Made by a program: the position numbers and the translations under genes. The notes beneath the pieces are model-generated. The model did no database searches. It was not told the DNA's origin and saw only the letters and a program-made list of their open reading frames with translations. Below are positions 6,543 through 13,508 of a stretch of 25,987 nucleotides of DNA, piece by piece. Source of the DNA: DATEOR01 sp035698665 (GTDB taxonomy: Bacteria; Actinomycetota; Thermoleophilia; Gaiellales; Gaiellaceae); NCBI GenBank assembly GCA_035698665.1, contig DASSBN010000072.1, positions 1-25,987 on the forward strand, given 5' to 3'. Position 1 is the stretch's first letter. Every line of letters starts with the position of its first letter.

Positions 6543-7601
6543 CTGCCGGACCTCGTCGTCGCCGGAGCGGGGATGGCCGGCCTGGCCGCCGCGGCGCGTG
6601 CCCGCGAGCTCGGTGCAGATGTCGTCGTCTACGAGAAGGGGACGCGACCGGGCGGCTCGATGCTCCTCTCGAGCAGTGTGGTCTGGCGGTATCGCGACCT
6701 CGAGCGCTTCCGGGCCGAGTGCCCGGGCGGGGATCCCGAGCTGCAGCGTGTCGTCTGGGAGGGCCTCGACGAGGCGCTCGCGTGGCTCGAGAGCCTGGGT
6801 GCGCCTGTCGTCGCGCGTGAGACCGACAATCCCTTGACGACCGGTGTGCGCTTCGATCCGAAGGGGCTGACCGGCGTTCTCGCCCGCAGAGCAGGCGACG
6901 TGCGGCTGGGCGAGCCGTTGACGGAGCTCCCCGACGGCGTCCCGCTCGTACTCGCCACCGGCGGATTCCAAGGGGATACCGAGCTCGTGCGCGAGCGCAT
7001 CACCCCCGAGGCGGAGCGGCTCGTCCTGCGCGCGAACCCCTGGAGCGCGGGTGACGGCCTGCGCTTGGCTCTCGATGCCGGCGCGTCCGAGAGCGTCGGC
7101 CTAGAGGAGTTCTACGGACGCAATCTCGCGGCTGTGCCGCAAATTGCTCCCAGGGATTTCGTGCCGCTCGCCCAGGTGTACGCGAGGCACGCACGCGTCG
7201 AGAACCTGGACGGCGAGGTCTACGAGGCTCGCACGTGGTCCGAGATCGACGTCGTCCAGTGGACGGCGCGCCAGCCCGAAGCCCGGGCGCGCTATGTCGT
7301 CCCAGACGCCGCTCTCGGCGAGGCAGTTCGCGAGCGCACCGTGGGCGAGGTGATCGAGGCCGCGGGTGCGGCCGGCGCGCCCGTTGAGCGCCGCGACGGC
7401 GAGACCGTGGTCGAGGTCGTCGCGGGCATCACGACGACGCTCGGCGGGATCGCGATCGACGCGCGTGGGCGTGCGGCCGACGGATTGTGGGCTGCAGGAG
7501 CGGACGCGGGCGGGATCTCGACGGGAGGCTGGTCGAGCGCCCTTGCCTCGGCGCTCGTCTTCGGCCGAATCGCCGCCGAGGACGCGCTAGGAAGGCTGTA
7601 G
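6543..7601 (+). CDS. FAD-dependent oxidoreductase, fumarate-reductase/ketosteroid-dehydrogenase type, probable CTG start
   Basis: The product is about 352 residues. Its N-terminus carries the FAD-binding Rossmann motif GAGMAGLAAAARARELG followed by VVVYEKGTRPGGSM, and the C-terminus carries GLWAAGADAGGISTGG, the second FAD contact. LVLATGGFQGD is also typical of this class, which reduces or dehydrogenates C-C bonds. The first canonical start is ATG at 6573, but it would cut the Gly-X-Gly of the Rossmann motif. The frame upstream has no ATG, GTG or TTG before it runs under the VOC gene. CTG at 6543, four bases after the VOC stop, restores the motif, so I place the start there. Reinitiation after the VOC gene is a likely mechanism. 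Confidence 0.8.
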   Translation: MPDLVVAGAGMAGLAAAARARELGADVVVYEKGTRPGGSMLLSSSVVWRYRDLERFRAECPGGDPELQRVVWEGLDEALAWLESLGAPVVARETDNPLTTGVRFDPKGLTGVLARRAGDVRLGEPLTELPDGVPLVLATGGFQGDTELVRERITPEAERLVLRANPWSAGDGLRLALDAGASESVGLEEFYGRNLAAVPQIAPRDFVPLAQVYARHARVENLDGEVYEARTWSEIDVVQWTARQPEARARYVVPDAALGEAVRERTVGEVIEAAGAAGAPVERRDGETVVEVVAGITTTLGGIAIDARGRAADGLWAAGADAGGISTGGWSSALASALVFGRIAAEDALGRL

Positions 7602-7778
7602 GTACGCGCAGGGCCGCTCGTCCTGCGGAAGCGGCGAGGGCGCCACCTTCACGACCTCGAATTGCGCCCCGTTCTCGTCCAGGTCGACCTGCGATCCCGG
7701 GGCGGGCGGATCGCCCTCGCGCTCGACGAGCTCGTAGCCGGTCGGGCGCGAGACGAAGAGGATGTGCGTGCCGGCCAT
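7587..7778 (-). CDS. hypothetical 63-residue protein
   Basis: The product starts MAGTHILFVSRPTGYELVEREG and ends RPCAYLQPS. The pattern THILFVSRPTGYELVE...GAQFEVVKVAPSPLPQDERPC suggests a small beta-barrel made of short strands. No known motif is recognised. TAACAT lies nine bases before the ATG and overlaps the stop of the upstream kinase gene. It may also be read through from the kinase. Its last 15 bases overlap the end of the convergent FAD gene. Codon-position bias and the plausible start support it as real. Confidence 0.6.
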   Translation of the reverse strand: MAGTHILFVSRPTGYELVEREGDPPAPGSQVDLDENGAQFEVVKVAPSPLPQDERPCAYLQPS

Positions 7779-7790
7779 GCGGGGCGGATG

Positions 7791-9008
7791 TTACCCCTGC
7801 GCGGCAGCCACGTAGGCGGGCATGACGACGCGGATCGCCGTCCCGCCCTCCTCGCGCGCCTCGATCGAGAGCCGGCCGTTGAGGAGGCGCACGCGCTCCT
7901 CGATCGCCTCGATGGAGGCCCGCCGCCGCTCGTCGACGCCGTCGTCGTCCACCTCGGTCGCGAAGCCGCCGTCCTCGAGCTCCACGACCGTGACGCCGAT
8001 CCGGCTCGGCCGCCGGCGCACGGCCTGGTTGATGGTCTCGCGAATCACCTGGTAGAGCGCGGCCTGCGCCTTCTCGCTGAGCCGTTCTCCCGCGGCGACG
8101 CTCGCTCCGACGGTGATTCCCTGGGACTCCTCGACCTGGTCGCCGAGGGCCCGCACGGCCGCCTCGAAGCCTTGATCGCGGAGCACGAGCGGCTCGATGG
8201 CGAAGGACAGGTCGCGGAGCTCCTGGATGGTCCGGCGCTCGCGCTCGAGGGAGCCCTCGATCATCTTGGCGGCGTCCTCGTAGCGTCCGTCCTGGATCGC
8301 GCCGAGCGCGGCGTCGTGCATGAGGGCGAGCCCGGCCATGGCCTGAACCGGCCCGTCGTGGAGGAAGAGCGAGAGCCGTCTCCGCTCGTCCTGCTCGGCC
8401 GTGATCAGCTGTTCCGTGAGGCGTCCGCGCTCGGCCTCGCGCTCCTGCGCCTCCATGACGAGGCGCGCGTTCTCGACGGCACGCGAGGCGAAGTCGCCGA
8501 GAACGGAGGCGCGCGTGCGGTCCCAGCGCTCGAACTCCGCGGAGCGGACGATCTCGATCGATCCGAGCGGCTCGCCGCGGACGGCGAGCGGAACGATGAG
8601 CTTCCCGGGCGTCTCCTTGACGTTCTCACCCGGCGGGACGAAGCGGGCGGAGCGGGCATCGAAGAGGCGCTTCGCCTCGTCGCACGCGCGCTCGACGATC
8701 TCCTGCGGGTCGAGCGGTCCCGAGACGGCGGCGATCGACTCGACCAGGGACTCGAGGAAGCTCGCCTGCGCCGCGAGCTCGTCCTCTGCGGTCTCGTGGC
8801 GCCTCCGCTCGGAGACGATCAGGTAGACGGCGAACGCGCCGGCGAATGCAGTCGCCGCGATCAGGCCTGCGGCCGCGAGCGCGTCGCGGTTGACCGCCCA
8901 GCCGACCGCGCCGATGACCGCGCAACCGACGGTCGCCCCGACCAGAATCCCGGGAAGGTTCTTCGCGCTAATCGATGATCGACTCGCGGAGAGCGATCGC
9001 AACGGCAT
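7791..9008 (-). CDS. NarL-type sensor histidine kinase with GAF-like domain
   Basis: The 405-residue product has two hydrophobic segments (about 20-38 and 43-66), a GAF-like region (about 85-185), and a HisKA_3-type dimerisation domain. The phospho-accepting His is in RRRLSLFLHDGPVQ (His217). The ATPase domain has an N box (RETINQAV, Asn327) and a C-terminal GGTAIRVVMP. The DDG of the G1 loop (355-357) is followed by Val-Asp, so the usual second Gly is missing. It would autophosphorylate and signal to the upstream-encoded regulator. The ATG at 9008 overlaps the regulator gene by 41 bases; a later start is possible. Confidence 0.85.
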   Translation of the reverse strand: MPLRSLSASRSSISAKNLPGILVGATVGCAVIGAVGWAVNRDALAAAGLIAATAFAGAFAVYLIVSERRRHETAEDELAAQASFLESLVESIAAVSGPLDPQEIVERACDEAKRLFDARSARFVPPGENVKETPGKLIVPLAVRGEPLGSIEIVRSAEFERWDRTRASVLGDFASRAVENARLVMEAQEREAERGRLTEQLITAEQDERRRLSLFLHDGPVQAMAGLALMHDAALGAIQDGRYEDAAKMIEGSLERERRTIQELRDLSFAIEPLVLRDQGFEAAVRALGDQVEESQGITVGASVAAGERLSEKAQAALYQVIRETINQAVRRRPSRIGVTVVELEDGGFATEVDDDGVDERRRASIEAIEERVRLLNGRLSIEAREEGGTAIRVVMPAYVAAAQG

Positions 9009-9618
9009 GGGTGCGCGTGTCGGCCTCGAGCTTGGCGAGGATGTGCCGCACGTGGCTCTTCACCGTCTCCTGGCTGATGAAGAGTCGGGAGGCGACATCG
9101 GCGTTCGACATGCCGTCGGCGAGCAGCTGCAGGATCTCGCGCTCGCGCTGCGTCAGCATCTCCTCGCGCTCGCGCGTGAGGAGCGCGGGCATGAGGGCCG
9201 GATCGACGTAGCCCTCGCCGCTTGCGACCTTCTCGATGGCGCGCAGGAGAGTCTGGTGCGGGGCCTCCTTCAGGATGTAGCCCTTCGCACCGGCCTCGAG
9301 CCCGCGGCCGAGGAGGCTGCGCTCGCCGTACGCCGTGAAGATGAGCACCGCGGTGCCGGGAAGGCGCTCGGCGAGAACCTTGGTCGCCTCCAGGCCGTCC
9401 ATGCCCGGCATGCGTACGTCCATGATCACGACGTTCGGGCGGCGCCTCTCGGCGATCGCCACTGCGCTCGCACCGTCGGACGCCTCACCGACGACGCGGA
9501 TCTGCGGCGAGCGGCTGAGCGAGAGTCGAAGCCCTTCGCGGACGACCTCGTGGTCGTCGGCGATCAGGCACGTGATCTCGGTTGCGGCTCCGTTTGTGGA
9601 CACTGCGGCTTCCCCCAA
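8968..9618 (-). CDS. NarL/LuxR-type response regulator
   Basis: The 216-residue product has a receiver domain with Asp21-Asp22, phospho-acceptor Asp67 (VVIMDVRMPGMDG), Thr95 and Lys117 (ILKEA). The C-terminal LuxR helix-turn-helix is REREILQLLADGMSNADVASRL with ETVKSHVRHILAKL (about 158-197). It is the partner of the kinase whose gene overlaps its 3' end. TATCAT sits six bases before the TTG at 9618, fitting a leaderless start. An alternative GTG at 9603 has GGGGGAAG upstream and would give 211 residues. The target genes cannot be read here; the divergent NagA-like gene shares its promoter region. Confidence 0.9.
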   Translation of the reverse strand: MGEAAVSTNGAATEITCLIADDHEVVREGLRLSLSRSPQIRVVGEASDGASAVAIAERRRPNVVIMDVRMPGMDGLEATKVLAERLPGTAVLIFTAYGERSLLGRGLEAGAKGYILKEAPHQTLLRAIEKVASGEGYVDPALMPALLTREREEMLTQREREILQLLADGMSNADVASRLFISQETVKSHVRHILAKLEADTRTHAVAIALRESIID

Positions 9619-9624
9619 GGCACG

Positions 9625-9632
9625 ATGATAAT
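9625..9632. promoter_or_regulatory. overlapping divergent -10 boxes between the response regulator and the NagA-like gene
   Basis: On the minus strand TATCAT (9630-9625) is six bases before TTG at 9618. On the plus strand GATAAT (9627-9632) points toward the deacetylase gene. The overlap means the two promoters probably compete. Confidence 0.4.
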
Positions 9633-9635
9633 CGG

Positions 9636-10595
9636 GTGGGAGGGCGTCACACTTTAGAGGGACTTCTCGTTGACCCGATCGGAGGGGCTCGGCCGGGCGC
9701 CTTGACGATCGAGGACGACCTCATCGTCGAGGTCGAATACGGCGAGGCAAACGAGGAGAACGTCGTCTTCCCCGGCTTCCTCGACGTGCACGTCTATGCA
9801 CCGGAAACCCTGATCGCAACAGGGGTCACGGGGTATCTGCAGGCTGCGCAGTCGCCGGTCGAGACGACCGATCCGCTCTGCCTCGGGCTTCACCTCGAGG
9901 GCCCGTTCCTGAACCCTGAAGCCGCCGGCGCCATCCCGGTCGACCGGCTTCTCCCGGTCGACCTCGATCTGCTCGAAAGCTGGCTCGCGCGCGGCGACGT
10001 CCGCCTCGTGACCGTCTCGCCGGAGCTCGACTTCGCCCGCGACGCCATCCGTCTCGTCTCCGAAGGGGCGATCGCAGGCGTTGGGCACACGCTTGCCAAC
10101 GCGGCGACGACGCGGGCCGCGATCGAGGCCGGAGCCCGCTTCGCCACGCATCTCTGGAACGCGATGAGACCGCTCCGGGCGCGCGAGACGGGCCCGATCG
10201 CCACGCTGCTCCTCGACGAGCGCGTGACGATCGGCCTCATCGGGGACGGCCGGCATCTGCATCCGAGCATCGAGGAGCTCACCGTCCGCGCCGCCGGTGC
10301 AGGACGGATCGCGCTGACGAGCGACCGCGTCGCCGGGCCGCTCACCTCCGACAACCGCCTCGCGGGCGGCGACATCTCGGGAGCGAGCATGGTGGCGCGC
10401 TTTGCCCGCTTCGGACTCGCGGAGGCCGCGACGATGGCGAGCCTCGTCCCCGCGCGGCTCCTCGGGCTCACCGATCGCGGGCGCCTCGAGCCCGGGTTCA
10501 GGGCCGATCTGGCGGTTCTGGATGCGGAGTTGCGTCCGTTACAAACGCTTTCCGCGGGGAAGACCGTATGGGCCCTGCGCTATCCTGAAAGCTAG
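9636..10595 (+). CDS. N-acetylglucosamine-6-phosphate deacetylase-like amidohydrolase, compact form
   Basis: The product is 319 residues from GTG at 9636. NagA residues are recognisable: LGLHLEGPFLNP (metal Glu88), GVGHTLANAATT (His151), ATHLWNAMRP (His172), IGDGRHLHP, and ALTSDRVAG with the catalytic Asp230. The C-terminal RGRLEPGFRADLAVLDAELR is the usual amidohydrolase ending. The barrel is shortened: only about 28 residues separate FLDVHVY from the LGLHLEGPF strand, where E. coli NagA has about 70. The likely reaction is removal of acetate from GlcNAc-6-phosphate, in sugar or cell-wall recycling. The start is uncertain because family N-terminus begins near LLVDPIGG with no ideal start codon. 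Confidence 0.75.
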   Translation: MGGRHTLEGLLVDPIGGARPGALTIEDDLIVEVEYGEANEENVVFPGFLDVHVYAPETLIATGVTGYLQAAQSPVETTDPLCLGLHLEGPFLNPEAAGAIPVDRLLPVDLDLLESWLARGDVRLVTVSPELDFARDAIRLVSEGAIAGVGHTLANAATTRAAIEAGARFATHLWNAMRPLRARETGPIATLLLDERVTIGLIGDGRHLHPSIEELTVRAAGAGRIALTSDRVAGPLTSDNRLAGGDISGASMVARFARFGLAEAATMASLVPARLLGLTDRGRLEPGFRADLAVLDAELRPLQTLSAGKTVWALRYPES

Positions 10596-10645
10596 AAGTT
10601 GGACGAGATCCCGCCTAGTACCCACGCCCCGGGAAGCGGGGCGTG
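10581..10645 (+). promoter_or_regulatory. promoter and start-codon hairpin of the CNNM/CBS gene
   Basis: A TATCCT box (10581-10586) would give a leader of about 50 bases. In it an eight-base-pair perfect stem, ACGCCCCG (10624-10631) with CGGGGCGT (10637-10644), encloses the five-base loop GGAAG (10632-10636). The loop is the only Shine-Dalgarno-like sequence before the GTG at 10643-10645, and the stem includes two of the three start-codon bases. Confidence 0.5.
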
Positions 10646-11950
10646 AACGATTTCCTCAAGATCGTCGCCGTTCTCCTGCTGGTCGCAGGGAACGCGTTCT
10701 TCGTGGCTGCCGAGTACGCCCTCGTAACGGCTAGGCGCACTCGGCTCATGGAGCTCGCCCACGAAGGCAACCGTCGCGCGAGGATGGCGCTCCGCATCAT
10801 GGACGACCCCGTGCGGTTCATCGGCACGGTGCAGCTCGGCATCACAGCCTTCTCGATCGCCCTCGGCGCGATCGGCGAGCCGCTCGTCGAGCACTTCCTC
10901 GACCCGGCGCTCGCCCAGACGGTGTCCTTCATCCTCGCCTTCGCCGTCGTCACGTACCTGCACGTCACGCTCGGCGAGCTCGTTCCCAAGGCGGTCGCAC
11001 TGACGAAGAACGAAAGCACCGCGCTCTGGGTCGCACTCCCGGTCGAAGCCTTCTACATCGTCACGTATCCGCTCGTCTGGTTCCTGCAGAAGTCGGCCAA
11101 CACGTTCACGAACCTCTTCGGGATCCAGCCCGCCCCGGCGGGAGTCGTTGTCGCCGACGAGGACGAGATTCGCATGATGGTGGCCGCGGCCGAGGACACG
11201 GGCGTCATCCACGAGGAAGAAGAGGCGATGCTCTACAAGGTCTTCGACTTCGCGGACAAGGAGGTCCACGAGGTGATGGTCCCGCGGCCCGAGGTCGTGG
11301 CGCTCTCCATCGACCTGCCGCCACACGAGTGCCTCGCCGCCGTGGTGGACTCGCCGTTCACGCGCTATCCGGTCTACCGGGGCTCGCTCGACGACGTCGT
11401 CGGCCTCCTCCACGTGCGCGACCTCTTCTCGGCGCTCTACGACCGCGGCATCGACAACGTCGTTCTCGAGGAGCTCGTCCGGCCCGCGCATGTCGTCCCC
11501 GAGACGAAGGACCTGGCCGCGATGCTCGCCGAGTTCCGCCGCCAAAACCAGCACATGGCTCTGGTGGTCGACGAGTACGGCGCCTTCCAGGGCATCGTCA
11601 CGCTCGAGGATCTGCTCGAGGAGATCGTCGGCGAGATCGAGGACGAATACGACCTTCCCGACGAGTCCGTCGAGCGCGTCGACGACAACCACATCCGCAT
11701 CGACGGGACCTTTCCGATCGACGACTTCAACGAGGAGTTCAAGGCCGAGCTGCCGCAGGAGGACTACCACACCGTTGCCGGCTTCGTCTTCGGTGAGCTC
11801 GGGCGCGCGGCCGAGAAGGGCGACGAGGTCGTCCACCACGGCATGCGCTTCCACGTCCTCGACGTGGACGGCCCGCGCATCGAACGGCTCGAGGTGGAGT
11901 TCCTCCCGGAGGGCGAGCCCGAGGCCGAAGAAGTTCCCGCTGCCGATTAG
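10643..11950 (+). CDS. CNNM transmembrane / CBS domain protein (CorC/HlyC family)
   Basis: The 435-residue product has an N-terminal CNNM (DUF21) domain with three to four helices (about 1-150), including the AEYALVTARRTRL and LGELVPKA signatures. Two CBS motifs follow (about 215-325; VMVPRPEVVALS, YPVYRG...VGLLHVRDLF, MALVVDEYGAFQGIVTLEDLLEEIVGEI), then a C-terminal CorC_HlyC domain (about 340-425; DEYHTVAG-type strand and HHGMRFHVLDVDGPRIERLEV). These proteins sit in the cytoplasmic membrane and are linked to Mg2+ or other cation transport, with CBS sensing adenine nucleotides. The start is GTG at 10643, inside a hairpin. Confidence 0.9.
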   Translation: MNDFLKIVAVLLLVAGNAFFVAAEYALVTARRTRLMELAHEGNRRARMALRIMDDPVRFIGTVQLGITAFSIALGAIGEPLVEHFLDPALAQTVSFILAFAVVTYLHVTLGELVPKAVALTKNESTALWVALPVEAFYIVTYPLVWFLQKSANTFTNLFGIQPAPAGVVVADEDEIRMMVAAAEDTGVIHEEEEAMLYKVFDFADKEVHEVMVPRPEVVALSIDLPPHECLAAVVDSPFTRYPVYRGSLDDVVGLLHVRDLFSALYDRGIDNVVLEELVRPAHVVPETKDLAAMLAEFRRQNQHMALVVDEYGAFQGIVTLEDLLEEIVGEIEDEYDLPDESVERVDDNHIRIDGTFPIDDFNEEFKAELPQEDYHTVAGFVFGELGRAAEKGDEVVHHGMRFHVLDVDGPRIERLEVEFLPEGEPEAEEVPAAD

Positions 11951-11958
11951 GATCTCTG

Positions 11959-12120
11959 AGTGCCCCATCCGGCCATGGTCAGTGCATTTCTGGCGGCACC
12001 CGGAACCGCCAGGCGGCGTCCTCAGTCGCGCCAATATGTACATATTGGCGCTCCCTGCGTCCTTGCCTGACGGCCCCGTGCACCCGCCAGAAACACGAGA
12101 CCATCACCGGACGGAGCACT
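11959..12120. repeat. 162-bp long inverted repeat (hairpin or MITE-like element)
   Basis: The two 81-base halves are complementary over most of their length. The terminal blocks AGTGCYCCRTCCGG and ATGGTC, an inner TTTCTGGCGG/CCGCCAGAAA pair, a CCGYCAGGC pair and a perfect 24-bp central palindrome (12028-12051) stand out. One base after its right end comes the GTG start at 12122, and a GGAG within its end acts as that gene's ribosome binding site. No transposase, clear target duplication or coding frame is evident. It could be a non-autonomous mobile element, a structured RNA or a bidirectional terminator. Confidence 0.7.
12028..12051. repeat. 24-bp perfect palindrome, A/T-rich core, centre of the long inverted repeat
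   Basis: The centre is between 12039 and 12040. The arms read GCGCCAATATGT and its exact complement. The A/T-rich middle stands out in this high-GC region and could be a protein-binding site or the tip of a cruciform or RNA hairpin. Confidence 0.85.
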
Positions 12121-12121
12121 A

Positions 12122-12433
12122 GTGGAGTTCGATCACATCGGCGTTCCGGCCGCGTCGAAGCGCGACGGCATGCGCTTCCTCGAGTCGAAGCGCCTCTGGC
12201 TGACGAGCCCGGCAGACCATCCCTACCGGGTCGAGTGGCTCTGGTACGAGGCGGACAGCCCGGAAGCCGAGCTCGTCCGCACGGTGCCTCACGTCGCCTA
12301 CCGAGTGGAGAGCCTCGAGGACGCGATGGCCGGCGGCAACGTGCTCGCCGAGCCGTTCGACGTCTTCGGGGAGGTTCGTGTCGGGTTCATCGAAGTCGAC
12401 GGCGCTCCGATTGAGTTCGTCGAGCCTTACTGA
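12122..12433 (+). CDS. small VOC-superfamily protein
   Basis: The 103-residue product starts MEFDHIGVPAASKRDGMRFLESKRLW and ends VRVGFIEVDGAPIEFVEPY, a compact VOC (glyoxalase-like) single domain. The Glu in IEFVEPY and the His in FDHIGV are the usual metal-ligand positions. The gap to the inverted repeat is one base, and GGAG five bases upstream of the GTG serves as ribosome binding site. It is the first gene of a four-gene operon. It probably acts on a small metabolite of the same pathway as the peptidase and the sugar-type proteins downstream, though that is inference. Confidence 0.8.
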   Translation: MEFDHIGVPAASKRDGMRFLESKRLWLTSPADHPYRVEWLWYEADSPEAELVRTVPHVAYRVESLEDAMAGGNVLAEPFDVFGEVRVGFIEVDGAPIEFVEPY

Positions 12434-13508
12434 GCTCGCCGCGGAGCTCGTCCGCATCGACTCCGTCAACCCCGACCTCGTTCCCGGCGGGGCGGGCGAG
12501 GGCGAGCTGGCGCGCTTCGTGGCCGGCTGGCTCGAGGACGTGGGCCTCGAGGTCGAGGTGGAGGAGGCCGCTCCCGGCCGCCCGAACGTCGTCGGCCGCG
12601 CCCGTGGCAGCGGCGGCGGCGCCACGCTTCTCCTGAACGCGCACATGGACACGGTCGGCTACGACGGGATGGAGGCGCCCCTCGATCCGCGCATCGAAGA
12701 GGGGCGGCTGTACGGCCGGGGCGCCTACGACATGAAGGGAAGCCTCGCGGCCATCATGGTCGCGGGCGCCGAGGCGGCTCACGCAGGTCTGCTCGGTGAC
12801 GTGCTCGTTGCGGCCGTCGTGGACGAGGAGGTCTTCTCCATCGGCGCCGAGGCGGTTGCGCGCCGCTACCGGGCCGACGCGGCGATCGTCGCCGAGCCGA
12901 CCGAGCTCCGCCTCGTCATCGCGCACAAGGGGTTCGTGTGGATGGAGATCGAGACGAAGGGCCGCGCCGCGCATGGGTCGCGACCTGACCTCGGTGAGGA
13001 CGCCATCGTCCGTATGGGGCGAGTCCTCACCGGGCTAGGCGCGCTGTCCGAGTCTCTCCTCGACAACCCCTCGCACCGGCTGCTGGGCAGCGGCTCCGTG
13101 CATGCGTCGCTGATCGGCGGCGGAGTCGAGCTCTCGACGTATCCGGAGAGCTGCGTCCTCAGCCTCGAGCGCCGGACGGTGCCGGGCGAGACCGTGGACA
13201 TCGTGGAGCGCCAGATCGCGGAGATCGCGGACGGCGCCGAGATCCGGACGACCTTCGTCCGCGAGCCCTTCGAGGTGGGCGAGGACGAGCCCGTCGTGCA
13301 GGCGCTGCTCCGCCACGCGGGCGGCCCTGAGGTCACAGGCGTGCCGTTCTGGGCCGACTCGGCGGTGTTCGCTGCGGCCGGGATCCCCACAGTGGTCTTC
13401 GGGCCGGGCGGCGAAGGGGCGCACGCCCAGGTCGAGTGGGTCGACCTCGCCGACCTCGAGCGCTGCAAGGATCTCTATGTCGCGGTCGCCCGGGAGCTCT
13501 GCGCGTGA
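12411..13508 (+). CDS. M20 family peptidase/deacylase (ArgE/DapE/carboxypeptidase type)
   Basis: The product is 365 residues from TTG at 12411. It carries the M20 dimetal site: NAHMDTVGYDG (His78, Asp80), GRGAYDMKGS (Asp107), VVDEEVFSIG (catalytic Glu139 and Glu140), AEPTEL (Glu162) and GAHAQVEWV near the end. The dimerisation domain has AHGSRPD. The family hydrolyses amide bonds of acylated amino acids or small peptides. The start overlaps the VOC gene by 23 bases; an alternative GTG at 12378 with GGGGAGG upstream adds 11 residues. Cytoplasmic, second gene of the operon. Substrate specificity (ArgE, DapE or other) is not readable. Confidence 0.85.
   Translation: MSSSSLTELAAELVRIDSVNPDLVPGGAGEGELARFVAGWLEDVGLEVEVEEAAPGRPNVVGRARGSGGGATLLLNAHMDTVGYDGMEAPLDPRIEEGRLYGRGAYDMKGSLAAIMVAGAEAAHAGLLGDVLVAAVVDEEVFSIGAEAVARRYRADAAIVAEPTELRLVIAHKGFVWMEIETKGRAAHGSRPDLGEDAIVRMGRVLTGLGALSESLLDNPSHRLLGSGSVHASLIGGGVELSTYPESCVLSLERRTVPGETVDIVERQIAEIADGAEIRTTFVREPFEVGEDEPVVQALLRHAGGPEVTGVPFWADSAVFAAAGIPTVVFGPGGEGAHAQVEWVDLADLERCKDLYVAVARELCA

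Noticed and set aside
10592..12043. A long minus-strand open frame over the CNNM/CBS gene that enters the long inverted repeat
   Set aside because: It is the high-GC shadow of the plus-strand gene. Its start inside the inverted repeat is accidental.
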